Source of the DNA: BJGO01 sp039810885
GTDB taxonomy: Bacteria; Bacteroidota; Bacteroidia; Chitinophagales; UBA10324
Length of the DNA: 11,920 nt
Assembly (NCBI GenBank): GCA_039810885.1
Contig: JBDHXV010000063.1
Span: forward strand, 1-11,920
Reading direction: 5' to 3'
Shown: positions 1 through 7,940 of the stretch, piece after piece
Numbering within the stretch: position 1 is the stretch's first letter
How the letters are laid out: every line of letters starts with the position of its first letter
Translations under genes and position numbers: made by a program
The notes under the pieces: generated by a model
Seen by the model: the letters and a program-made list of their open reading frames with translations, nothing else
Told to the model about the DNA's origin: nothing
Databases searched by the model: none

Positions 1-454
1 ATTTAGTATGGTCTTCTAATTCTTGAATGAGAGATTTTAATGAGTCGATAAAAGCATTCTTCGTTTCAGCATTTTCAACAACTGATTTTAAGAGTTTGTT
101 GGTTTTTAGTTGTTTAATAATGTTTTGATATTGATCTTGCTGCAACTGTTGATCTTTTAAGAACTTACTGTTCTCGGTAATATTCTTAGCATTAAAATCG
201 CCCAGATTGCTAAAATTGATGTTCTCTTGAATGGAACTACCGTCAGCAGTTTCAAAGTCAACATTTACTGAAGGTTTAAAATGATCGAAAACTTCCTCAA
301 CTGTTTTTAAATCATAAACAGCCTCTGGTTTAATGGGAGCTTCGTCAGTTAATTTTTGGATGAACATCGTCCTGTTCATTGGAATATCGGCAATTGCTTC
401 CGAGGTATCTTTTTTTACCTCATTACCACCTACTCCGAAGTTATACATACTCAT
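1..454 (-). CDS. tssB: TssB, small subunit of the T6SS contractile sheath (3' end outside window)
   Basis: The ATG at 454-452 opens a frame of 151 codons that is still open at the left edge, so the C-terminus is missing or nearly complete. TssB (VipA) pairs with TssC to form the cytoplasmic contractile sheath around the Hcp tube. Visible support: an N-terminal glycine-rich stretch (YNFGVGG, residues 4-10), a 'LKTVEEVFDHFKPSVNVDFE' segment (49-68) like the TssB region before the central strand, then INFSNLGDF (79-87), which matches the family pattern of a hydrophobic strand followed by F-x-L-x-DF. After it comes a long charged helical tail (95-151) ending in IQELED. The length fits the short TssB proteins of Bacteroidota T6SSiii. 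A second ATG two codons downstream is a possible alternative start. The gene has its own promoter-like site upstream (485-516) and is probably followed by tssC beyond the window. The family call comes from reading motifs, not from an alignment. Confidence 0.87.
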   Translation of the reverse strand, partial: MSMYNFGVGGNEVKKDTSEAIADIPMNRTMFIQKLTDEAPIKPEAVYDLKTVEEVFDHFKPSVNVDFETADGSSIQENINFSNLGDFNAKNITENSKFLKDQQLQQDQYQNIIKQLKTNKLLKSVVENAETKNAFIDSLKSLIQELEDHTK

Positions 455-484
455 GGGAAAAAGGGTTTTTTGTATTTAACAATT

Positions 485-516
485 CAAATTTAAAGTTAAT
501 TAAATAATTTAACAAT
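485..516 (-). promoter_or_regulatory. Bacteroidota-type promoter upstream of tssB
   Basis: Read on the minus strand, ATTG (516-513) is followed by exactly 20 bases and then TAAATTTG (492-485). This fits the Bacteroidota sigma-ABfr/RpoD-like consensus of a TTG-type -33 element, 17-23 bases, and a TAnnTTTG -7 element. Initiation a few bases past the -7 box would leave a leader of about 25 bases before the tssB ATG at 454. The whole 455-533 gap is very AT-rich and contains no convincing terminator hairpin, so read-through from tssH is also likely. The site is inferred from consensus only; in AT-rich DNA a chance match is possible. Confidence 0.55.
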
Positions 517-533
517 ACTCCCAAAGGGTTAAT

Positions 534-3017
534 TTATGAAATATTCCACTTAATTTCATTGTTATCCACAGATACTTCGAGTTTATTCCCTTTAGAAATC
601 TTGCCGCCAATTAACATTTTGGATATGGGTCTTCTGAGTTGATTACGAATAACTCCCGTAAGGGGTCTTGCTCCGTAACGCGGGGTGAAGCCCATCATAG
701 CAAGCGTTTTTTTGGCATCATCTGTCAAAGTCATTGTGATTCCCATCTTATCTAAGGTATTAATTAAACTCTTAACGTGAATTTCAAATATTTTAACTAC
801 GTTCTTTTCGCTGATAGGGGCAAAAGGTATGATTTCAGTTAAACGTGCAAGAAATTCCGGTCTAAAATGTTTGGACATGATTTCCATTAAATCATTCGAT
901 TTGGGCATGATGTCTTTTCCAAATTGCTCAACTATCCATTCCTGACCAATGTTAGACGTGAAGATAATGATTGCGTTCGAGAAATCGCCTTCTTTACCTA
1001 ATCTATCGTGCATTTGTCCTTCATCTAATATTTGCAGGAAGATGTCAAATACCGAAGCATGAGCTTTTTCGATTTCATCAAAAAGCACCACAGAATAGGG
1101 TTGCTGTCTTATTTTATTAACCAGCATACCGCCTTCTTCATAACCAACATATCCGGGAGGTGCGCCATACAGTAAAGCTGCAGAATGCTCTTCTTTAAAT
1201 TCAGACATATCAAATCGAATCATAGCTTTCTCATCATTGAACAGGAATTCAGCTAATGATTTTGCAGCCTCTGTCTTACCCGTTCCGGTAGGGCCAAGGA
1301 AGAAAAATGATCCTATGGGTTGCCCCTGTTTATTTAATCCGCTGCGGGACTCTAATACAGCATCTGCTAAAGATTTTAATGCGTGATCTTGACCTACAAC
1401 TCTTTTTTTGAGGTATTCGTCCATCGCTAATAATTTTTCTTTTTCAGATGCCTGAATTTTACCTAAGGGAATTCCCGTTTTGTATGAGATTACGGACGCC
1501 ACATCGGTTTTGTCGATGGTATCTTTTTTAATAGCTGCTATGCCCAAGAGCTTATCAATATTCTTAATTAAATAATCATGAAAGATTGAAGCAAATTCTA
1601 AAGTTTTCACATCTGTTTCATCATCTATTTGGCCAAACAGCACGGGGCTCAGAGTATTCTTAAATGTGGTATAAAGCCACTGATATTCTTTAAGTTTTTC
1701 GGGTTCCGATAAATCTTTATTTGCATCAATAGCCTTAACTTGTTCTTTTACTTCGAGTAAATCTTTTTCAGACGTTTCGCTCATCATCTTCATTGCTGCA
1801 AGTGTCCTGTCTAACAAATCAATAGCGGCATCCGGTAAGCGCCGATCTTTGATATACCGTTTAGCCAGTTTGACACACTCGGGCAAAGCATCGGGATTTA
1901 CTTTTAGGTTATGGTGTTTCTCATACGCCGGCAATACTTTAGCGAGCATTTTTACTGTAGTGTCGATATCGGGTTCTTCAATTTTCACTAATTCAAAGCG
2001 GCGGTTAAAGGCTTGTTCTTGTTCAATGATTTTGCGATACTCGTCATTTGTTGTAGCACCAATTACGGTAATCTCTCCTCGAGCCAATTCCGGTTTGAGC
2101 AGGTTGGCTGCTCCTCCTCCGGCCGGGCCTTTAGGGTCAAGTAAGGAATGAATTTCATCAATAAACAAAATGGCTTTTTCATATTGTTTGATTTCTTTAA
2201 TTATATTTTTCAAACGATCCTCAACTTCTCCTTTGTATGAAGCTCCTGCGATTAATGCCCCTAAGTCAAGTTCCAATATAACCGCATTCTTCAAATTGGC
2301 AGGTACTTTTTGTTCAATGATGGCTAAAGCAAATCCATCTACTAAAGCGGTTTTCCCTACACCCGGCTCGCCCGTAAGAATGACGTTGGGTTTGCTACGG
2401 CGGCCAAGAATCTCAATCATCATCTTTATCTCTTTATCTCTACCAATGATTGGGTCTAATTTGCCTTCCTTTGCTAGGGAGGTTTTATCTATACAATACT
2501 TGAATAGAACGCCTTGCGACTTTGATGGTGCCATGTCGGCTCCTGATGTTGAATCTGTGCTTGCTGTTACGGCATTTTGTATGCTTGCATCGTTTAAATA
2601 GAGTTCAAGAACTTCTTTCTCTTTTACAGGGAATGATTTTAATTGGTCGGATGTGAATGCGATGTTTGGCTTGCAGATAGCGGTAAAGACACAAATGGGA
2701 TTTATTTCATGAAGTCCCAGTTTAATTCTGACATTATCGGCTTCATCAAAGATGGACATTACGGTGTCATCACCTGTTGGCGATTCAATCGTTTTCGAAG
2801 TTTTTGGAGCATCCTCCATTCGTATCTCGGCCCAATCTGCAATGTAATTAGCATCTTTACCGATAGATTCTAAAAACTGCTTTAAGCCAATGTCTTTGTG
2901 CATTAATGCCCTGAGCAGATGTGCCGCAGTGAACTTTTCGTTATGGTATTCCTTTGCAAAGGCTTGTGCAATTTCAACTGCATGCTTTACATTTTCGTTG
3001 AGGTTAATTGTATTCAT
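534..3017 (-). CDS. tssH: TssH (ClpV-like), AAA+ disaggregase that recycles contracted T6SS sheaths
   Basis: This is a complete 827-residue, cytoplasmic, Hsp100/ClpB-type ATPase with two AAA+ modules. Residues 1 to about 150 form a Clp N-domain (start motif NVKHAVEIAQAFA, then an HLLRAL segment). Module 1 has Walker A GEPGVGKT (216-223), pore loop YKGE (261-264), Walker B LFIDE (284-288) and an FNRRFE arginine-finger segment (337-342). A middle region of about 90 residues (412-500) follows. Module 2 has Walker A GPTGTGKT (575-582), pore loop GYVGY (622-626), Walker B VVLFDEIE (643-650) and sensor-2 GARPL (782-786). All catalytic residues I looked for are intact. ClpB itself has the same layout, so assignment to T6SS rests mainly on tssB lying 79 bases downstream and on envelope-type T6SS genes upstream. 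In T6SS the enzyme extracts TssB/TssC subunits from contracted sheaths using ATP. The start ATG is 12 bases after the ABC transporter stop and gives the normal Clp N-terminus. Confidence 0.88.
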   Translation of the reverse strand: MNTINLNENVKHAVEIAQAFAKEYHNEKFTAAHLLRALMHKDIGLKQFLESIGKDANYIADWAEIRMEDAPKTSKTIESPTGDDTVMSIFDEADNVRIKLGLHEINPICVFTAICKPNIAFTSDQLKSFPVKEKEVLELYLNDASIQNAVTASTDSTSGADMAPSKSQGVLFKYCIDKTSLAKEGKLDPIIGRDKEIKMMIEILGRRSKPNVILTGEPGVGKTALVDGFALAIIEQKVPANLKNAVILELDLGALIAGASYKGEVEDRLKNIIKEIKQYEKAILFIDEIHSLLDPKGPAGGGAANLLKPELARGEITVIGATTNDEYRKIIEQEQAFNRRFELVKIEEPDIDTTVKMLAKVLPAYEKHHNLKVNPDALPECVKLAKRYIKDRRLPDAAIDLLDRTLAAMKMMSETSEKDLLEVKEQVKAIDANKDLSEPEKLKEYQWLYTTFKNTLSPVLFGQIDDETDVKTLEFASIFHDYLIKNIDKLLGIAAIKKDTIDKTDVASVISYKTGIPLGKIQASEKEKLLAMDEYLKKRVVGQDHALKSLADAVLESRSGLNKQGQPIGSFFFLGPTGTGKTEAAKSLAEFLFNDEKAMIRFDMSEFKEEHSAALLYGAPPGYVGYEEGGMLVNKIRQQPYSVVLFDEIEKAHASVFDIFLQILDEGQMHDRLGKEGDFSNAIIIFTSNIGQEWIVEQFGKDIMPKSNDLMEIMSKHFRPEFLARLTEIIPFAPISEKNVVKIFEIHVKSLINTLDKMGITMTLTDDAKKTLAMMGFTPRYGARPLTGVIRNQLRRPISKMLIGGKISKGNKLEVSVDNNEIKWNIS

Positions 3018-3029
3018 TAGGATAAGAGG

Positions 3030-5483
3030 TTAACGGTTATAAATTAAGTCGCCTGGCGTTTTAGATAACATTTTATTAATAATGAAAGTGGAAACAAAAG
3101 TTGATGTAATAAATATGACCACAATCGTTACGTATGTGTAGGTATCTTTTAAGATAAAGTAGGATACATCGCTTTCAACCGTGAAGTTTTGTTTTAATAA
3201 TTTATCAATCGTAATCCCGGTCATATATGCTAATCCTCCCGAGAGGAGGATACCCACAACGATGAAGAATAGAATGATTGTAAAATAAATACGCAGAGAG
3301 TCTTTGTTTCCAAGGCCGATTGCCATAAAAGTTCCAATGTTCATTTTCACCTTATTGAGGTGTAGTTTTAATAAGTTGAACAGAAACAGGCTAATAGTTA
3401 TGGTGCCAAATAAGATGACCAGATAAGAAATTATCTGTGTGATTTTACTAAGGAAGTTGAAGTTTTCCTTTTCTTTCACTTTCGCTAAATCTACTTCGAT
3501 CACATTTCGTGAGGTTTCATCTTTATCATTAAATCTATTAACAATAAAGTCGGAGAAGCTTCTTACAGAATCCAAGCTCGAAAAGTAAACTGAGAGAAAA
3601 TCATATTTGTAATCAGAGGTTGACGCAACTGCATCATCATAAGTGTAAATAATTTTAAAAGGAGTCTGCTTGAGCGGCTCTGATGTTTGCAATATTCTGT
3701 AAAATGTTTCTTGTTGATTTTGATTTTTAAATGGTTCCATCAGATTAATGGTAATATCAAATCCATCTTTGAACGAAGTTTTATGTTCGGTCGGATTAGA
3801 TATTATTTTCGGGTCATTGTATTCGTAGTCTTTTAATGAGGCCAGAAATGTATTCAATTGATTCTTTACTTCGAAAGCTTCATCCTGATTGCAATACAAA
3901 ACGAGGTTGACATTTTTATTCTTTTTAGAGATATCAAATACATCATCTATTTTATTTGTGTACACCGGATAGAAAAACTCCGATACGGCTATATTGTTTT
4001 TGCCGGGTAATTCACGAACAATTGCTCTAACCGGAACGGGGACACGTAATTGGGTCTCTTTATTTGTTGCTGTGTCTATGATGGTATTTCTTATATAGAT
4101 ATAATCATCATCATTACTGTAGCCCAGCTTTTCAAAAAATGACTCGGTAACAATTATGCTTAAATCTTCTTTATATAAATGATCTGTGCGTCCTTTAATT
4201 ATATTCTTCTGACCAAGGATATAATCGTTAATTAAGTTGAGGTCTTTTCCCATGTCCAGCGTTCGGCACTTAGCATACTCGATATTGTCAGAGTTTTTAT
4301 AGTCAACGCGTAATGAAAATTCTTTTGTGGCGGATATAGTGCTATATGAATACTGTTTTTTTAGGTCTTCATTTTCTAACGTGTTCTTAATAAGATTAAT
4401 TGTTTCCTGCCCGCCGCGTGATGCCGGGATGCTTATTTGCAACCAATTTGTAAAGGCACTATCCAGCTTTTTGTGTAAGTAGTCTAAACAGCCGTTAGCA
4501 AAACCGACTGCCAAAAATGTGAAGTATAATATGCCACACAAGACTAATAGGTTTGACAAGCTTTTTCCGGCAATAGCTTTAGATTCCTTATTAAGGAATA
4601 AACGAAAATAATTTTTAAAATAACTCTTCTTTACATCAACTTCGTTGGTACGGTTGGTTTGTGAATCAACATTCGTTTGATAAAGGGACTTAATCTTTTG
4701 TCTGAACTCATAAAATTCCGTTTGATTTAATGCTTGCCATTGTTCGCGTTGAAATATATTTTCCGGTTGTACCTGCCCACAACCTTGTGCTTTGTCTTTT
4801 GTAATGAGTATGATATTATCTGCGTGTGCAAGTGCTAAATTGATATCGTGTGAAACAATTATAGCAGATAAGTCAGAACTGAGGTTTGAACGAATGAGTT
4901 TCATTAACTCATTGGCATTGGCTTCGTCAAGGTTTCCTGTAGGCTCATCACCGAGTAAAACGTGAGCCTCTGTGTTTAATGCTCTAACAAAGGCAATACG
5001 TTGGCGCTGCCCTCCCGATAAATTAACTGCTAAAGTTGTTTCATTCACTTCCGATTCAGGAAGGTTAACTTTTTTCATTAACTCTTTAGCTCCCGGAAGG
5101 ACATCAATTTCAGCTTTAGACTCTTTTATCATTCTGGAAAGGCTTATGTTTTCATAAGCCGTAAAGTTTTCCATCAGATTCGTATTCTGAAAGATGAAAC
5201 TCAGGTGTTTTTTGCGAACCTCGCTCAATTTTAGCGGTGTGTTCCATAATTCATGAAATGCAATGCGCTCTTTGCCATTAACAAAGTTTACCTCACCACT
5301 CGCTATAGTATTATTCATTAACCCGATTGTTTCAAGCAGGGTACTCTTACCAGTACCGGATGCGCCTAACAAGAAAGTAATCTTTCCGGCTTGAATATCT
5401 AAATAGTTAATATGTAAAACCTTGTCTGCTACATTTCCAGTATATGAGCAATCAAGTTTACGAATTTCAAAAACATTACTCAT
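3030..5483 (-). CDS. MacB/FtsEX-type ABC transporter, ATPase and permease in one chain, T6SS-linked
   Basis: This is a complete 817-residue protein. Its N-terminal ATPase has Walker A GASGTGKS (40-47), Q-loop FIFQN (Q99), signature LSGGQRQR (155-162), Walker B VLLGDEP (175-181), D-loop GNLDE (183-187) and H-loop SHD (H212). A linker of about 70 residues leads to one membrane helix near 308-330, a large extracytoplasmic domain (about 332-675), then three helices near 681-705, 732-755 and 783-803. One helix, large loop, three helices is the topology of type VII (MacB/FtsX/LolCE) permeases. These act as mechanotransmitters: ATP use in the cytoplasm moves the periplasmic domain, rather than passing a solute through a channel. 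The ATPase resembles FtsE/LolD/MacB; the periplasmic part is not recognised and is larger than in typical MacB. The gene starts 3 bases after the stop of the TssR candidate and ends 12 bases before tssH. I know no core T6SS role for such a protein. Possible roles are cell-wall hydrolase control, lipoprotein or effector handling, or assembly of the envelope complex. Confidence 0.85.
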   Translation of the reverse strand: MSNVFEIRKLDCSYTGNVADKVLHINYLDIQAGKITFLLGASGTGKSTLLETIGLMNNTIASGEVNFVNGKERIAFHELWNTPLKLSEVRKKHLSFIFQNTNLMENFTAYENISLSRMIKESKAEIDVLPGAKELMKKVNLPESEVNETTLAVNLSGGQRQRIAFVRALNTEAHVLLGDEPTGNLDEANANELMKLIRSNLSSDLSAIIVSHDINLALAHADNIILITKDKAQGCGQVQPENIFQREQWQALNQTEFYEFRQKIKSLYQTNVDSQTNRTNEVDVKKSYFKNYFRLFLNKESKAIAGKSLSNLLVLCGILYFTFLAVGFANGCLDYLHKKLDSAFTNWLQISIPASRGGQETINLIKNTLENEDLKKQYSYSTISATKEFSLRVDYKNSDNIEYAKCRTLDMGKDLNLINDYILGQKNIIKGRTDHLYKEDLSIIVTESFFEKLGYSNDDDYIYIRNTIIDTATNKETQLRVPVPVRAIVRELPGKNNIAVSEFFYPVYTNKIDDVFDISKKNKNVNLVLYCNQDEAFEVKNQLNTFLASLKDYEYNDPKIISNPTEHKTSFKDGFDITINLMEPFKNQNQQETFYRILQTSEPLKQTPFKIIYTYDDAVASTSDYKYDFLSVYFSSLDSVRSFSDFIVNRFNDKDETSRNVIEVDLAKVKEKENFNFLSKITQIISYLVILFGTITISLFLFNLLKLHLNKVKMNIGTFMAIGLGNKDSLRIYFTIILFFIVVGILLSGGLAYMTGITIDKLLKQNFTVESDVSYFILKDTYTYVTIVVIFITSTFVSTFIINKMLSKTPGDLIYNR

Positions 5484-5486
5484 CTC

Positions 5487-7940
5487 TTAAGGAAAAATAT
5501 TGCTGGATACCCAATAGAAATATCCATCAAGAGCATCTTTAGCATTGGACTTGTCGTTCTTTATCTTTTCGAGTTTGCCTGAAACCTCATAAAGAAGATT
5601 GGCTATTGTATTAATATTATTATCGCTTACTTTTTTAACGTTATTCAAATCATCAATTGAATATTTAGTAAGTAATTCATTTTTTACAGGTAACCCTGTA
5701 ATCATCGTTAATACCTCAGCGGGCTTTTTCTTTAACATATCCGCTAACAGCTTAGGGTCAACACTGCCTCCTTTATATGTGATAAGTGTTTGCTTAAAAG
5801 CTTCAACTACATCTTGACGTTGTTGATCCGAATTACCTCCCGAGCCGAATCGTTGATAGCTTTCGAGTATCTTATCTAATTCTGAGCCTGTAAGTAAGAG
5901 TGTATAGCTATAAATAGGGTAAGTAAGTTTTTTAGAGCTCATTGTCGTATAACCCTGAACAAAGAATTGGAAATTCTCCGAAGCATACTTGTTGATTGTG
6001 GAGGGGTCTAATTTATTGAAGTCAACCGCATTCTTAAAAATCTTTGCAATCAAGGGATTGAAGCCGGCTTTACCTGCCGTTTCAAATCCTTTAATAATAT
6101 TAATAACGCCGTCAACGGCCATACGGATGGATCGGTCTGCATTTAACACTAATGAATCAAGGGCAATTTCAACTTCGTCCACGCGCATCGAGGAGCCTTC
6201 CAGAGGAAACAATAGGTAATCATTTACCGGGCCATCGTTCGGAACATTGATAGACCAAACCGTGCCGGTTGTGTTACGCGCACTAAAAACCGGTTTCTTA
6301 AAATCTTTCTTTTGGTTTACCAATTCAAGAGTCTTATTAATATCATCATTTAACATAGAAGATGAATTTTTAATAATGTCACGAGCATCGGTAACAAACT
6401 GTTCAAACTCCGGGGCGTATCCGTTATTGGCTTGAATGGCAGAGAACGTAACGCCATACTGTGCAAGTTTTTCTTCAACCTTGCTCCGTGTATATTGTGA
6501 ATCATTCGGATCATTAGATGCGCTGCCTACTAAAATCAGGATATTGGATTCGTAGCGTTCGGTAAATAAACGTGTTCCATTCATAATGGCTTCGAATACC
6601 GGTTGATAAGGACTTTTCTCGCTACACTGATACTTTGCAGATAATTCCTTTTTAATATTAAAAAGGAACGAGCTTACCGAGGAGTTTAGTCCACTGCTGG
6701 CAACAATATCTGCATTGCAGTCTTTGTATGATTTATCGCGGTACACCACAAAGCCGTACTTGTATTGATATTCACTGGATATGCCTATGTTATCCAATGC
6801 TTTTTGAATAGCCTTTAATATAGTTTCATTATAGGTACCCATCTCTTCCGAGCCATCAACAACAAAAACGATATTGACTTTTTTGGCCAGGGCAAGAATC
6901 TCTGCTGTATTCTTATCAATTAGCGGACGATCGGAATTGCCGATGATTTTTTGTCCTGATTTGCTAATAATATCTGTTGTAAAGCCTGTGGTAATTACTC
7001 CCTCATTATCTTGATGTATTACGGGTGAACGAAAATCATAAGAAGTTAGCTTCTTATAGGAGTCATCTTCTTTCCAAAGAGGATCAGTCGGATAAGTGCC
7101 CGATTGGAATTTTATCGCCTCGCCGGTTGAACCTACAATACATGCATTCATAGTTTTTTGTTTACGCTCTTGAATTGCATTGGCATCTTGGTTAGGCTCA
7201 ATACATATACAATTCGCCCATTTTTTAATTAAGCCGCTTGATATCCATCCAAGAATTTTATCTTCACAATTTCTTCCTGTAATGGAATTGGTTTTACAAA
7301 GTAAGTAAGAGGTATCATTATTAGATATGTACATTTTAGAAATAAAAATATATTGAAACAGGCGTAGAGATTTGTCTTGTATCACTTGTGTTCTTGGCGG
7401 GTCATAATACAATTTTATTTCTCCGTTATAGGAGTTGATATATCGAGCTAAGTCCTTTAACACACTCAAGTCGGAAACAACCGTAAGTGCTTTCAGATAA
7501 ACAAAGGTGTTTTTGGCAACCAAACTAGAGCTCCATAGCAAGAGATCTTTTTTCTTTACCCATCCAATGGAGGTGCCTTCTGCCCCAATTTTCCATTTGC
7601 TGTCTATTGGAACTGCAGGGTTATATTCCATAAGGTTCAAGTAATCTCCTTTTTCACCAATTACCCAGGCAGGGGTCATGAATTTTAATGTACGAGCAAC
7701 TATAGCCGTGTTCGGATTATCGAATGCTTGAACATCATTTCTAATCGTATATACAGTCCAGATGGTATTGTCTTTGTCTGCATTTGCGTGGTCGTTTAGT
7801 TCTGTTCCATCGGGGAATTTATAAGCATCCGGAGTACGAAATACCATAGTGCCCTTAGAGATGCTCTTTGTTTGTGCCCAAACAGAAACGTTGATAAAAA
7901 GTAATACAATGATTGTTCTAATCAAGTACTTGAATGTCAT
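5487..7940 (-). CDS. tssR: Probable TssR: large periplasmic SH3-like / von Willebrand A protein of T6SSiii
   Basis: This 817-residue exported protein starts with a signal peptide (1-22, cleaved at WA|Q). Residues of about 60-135 and 145-241 each end in a GW-type segment (GWVKKKDLLLW; GWISSGLIKKW), which looks like two bacterial SH3-like domains. A von Willebrand A fold spans about 354-525, with the strand NIVFVVDGSEEM (356-367), a buried ILILVGSASND strand (467-477) and a preceding amphipathic helix. The metal site is degenerate: D362 and S364 fit DxSxS, but the last serine is E366. The C-terminal 290 residues are helical and unrecognised, ending without a membrane anchor or sorting signal. 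Seven cysteines lie in the mature part (215, 225, 244, 246, 267, 408, 439), allowing disulfides. The name rests on size, export, position just before tssH in a T6SSiii locus and my memory of TssR as a large periplasmic protein. A generic vWA protein is the alternative. The start overlaps the preceding gene by 23 bases and is fixed by the signal peptide. Confidence 0.68.
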   Translation of the reverse strand: MTFKYLIRTIIVLLFINVSVWAQTKSISKGTMVFRTPDAYKFPDGTELNDHANADKDNTIWTVYTIRNDVQAFDNPNTAIVARTLKFMTPAWVIGEKGDYLNLMEYNPAVPIDSKWKIGAEGTSIGWVKKKDLLLWSSSLVAKNTFVYLKALTVVSDLSVLKDLARYINSYNGEIKLYYDPPRTQVIQDKSLRLFQYIFISKMYISNNDTSYLLCKTNSITGRNCEDKILGWISSGLIKKWANCICIEPNQDANAIQERKQKTMNACIVGSTGEAIKFQSGTYPTDPLWKEDDSYKKLTSYDFRSPVIHQDNEGVITTGFTTDIISKSGQKIIGNSDRPLIDKNTAEILALAKKVNIVFVVDGSEEMGTYNETILKAIQKALDNIGISSEYQYKYGFVVYRDKSYKDCNADIVASSGLNSSVSSFLFNIKKELSAKYQCSEKSPYQPVFEAIMNGTRLFTERYESNILILVGSASNDPNDSQYTRSKVEEKLAQYGVTFSAIQANNGYAPEFEQFVTDARDIIKNSSSMLNDDINKTLELVNQKKDFKKPVFSARNTTGTVWSINVPNDGPVNDYLLFPLEGSSMRVDEVEIALDSLVLNADRSIRMAVDGVINIIKGFETAGKAGFNPLIAKIFKNAVDFNKLDPSTINKYASENFQFFVQGYTTMSSKKLTYPIYSYTLLLTGSELDKILESYQRFGSGGNSDQQRQDVVEAFKQTLITYKGGSVDPKLLADMLKKKPAEVLTMITGLPVKNELLTKYSIDDLNNVKKVSDNNINTIANLLYEVSGKLEKIKNDKSNAKDALDGYFYWVSSNIFP
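7918..7940 (-). other. 23-base overlap joining two coding frames
   Basis: The ATG of the TssR candidate (7940-7938) lies inside the last codons of the preceding 224-residue gene, whose stop is at 7920-7918. The two genes are read in different frames. Such an overlap usually means translational coupling and implies that the two products are needed together. Confidence 0.8.

Noticed and set aside
518..532. CCCAAAGGG-type inverted repeat after the tssH stop as a terminator.
   Set aside because: The stem is only about three base pairs with a three-base loop and lacks a following U tract, too weak to terminate.
1849..2151. A 100-codon open frame on the plus strand.
   Set aside because: It lies wholly opposite tssH coding sequence and shows no family features.
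2170..2601. A 143-codon open frame on the plus strand.
   Set aside because: It is antisense to the intact first ATPase module of tssH, has low-complexity hydrophobic/serine content and no recognisable motif; an artefact of the opposite strand.
534..3017. Housekeeping ClpB rather than TssH.
   Set aside because: The architecture alone cannot separate them, but tssB directly downstream and envelope genes directly upstream make a T6SS role much more likely.
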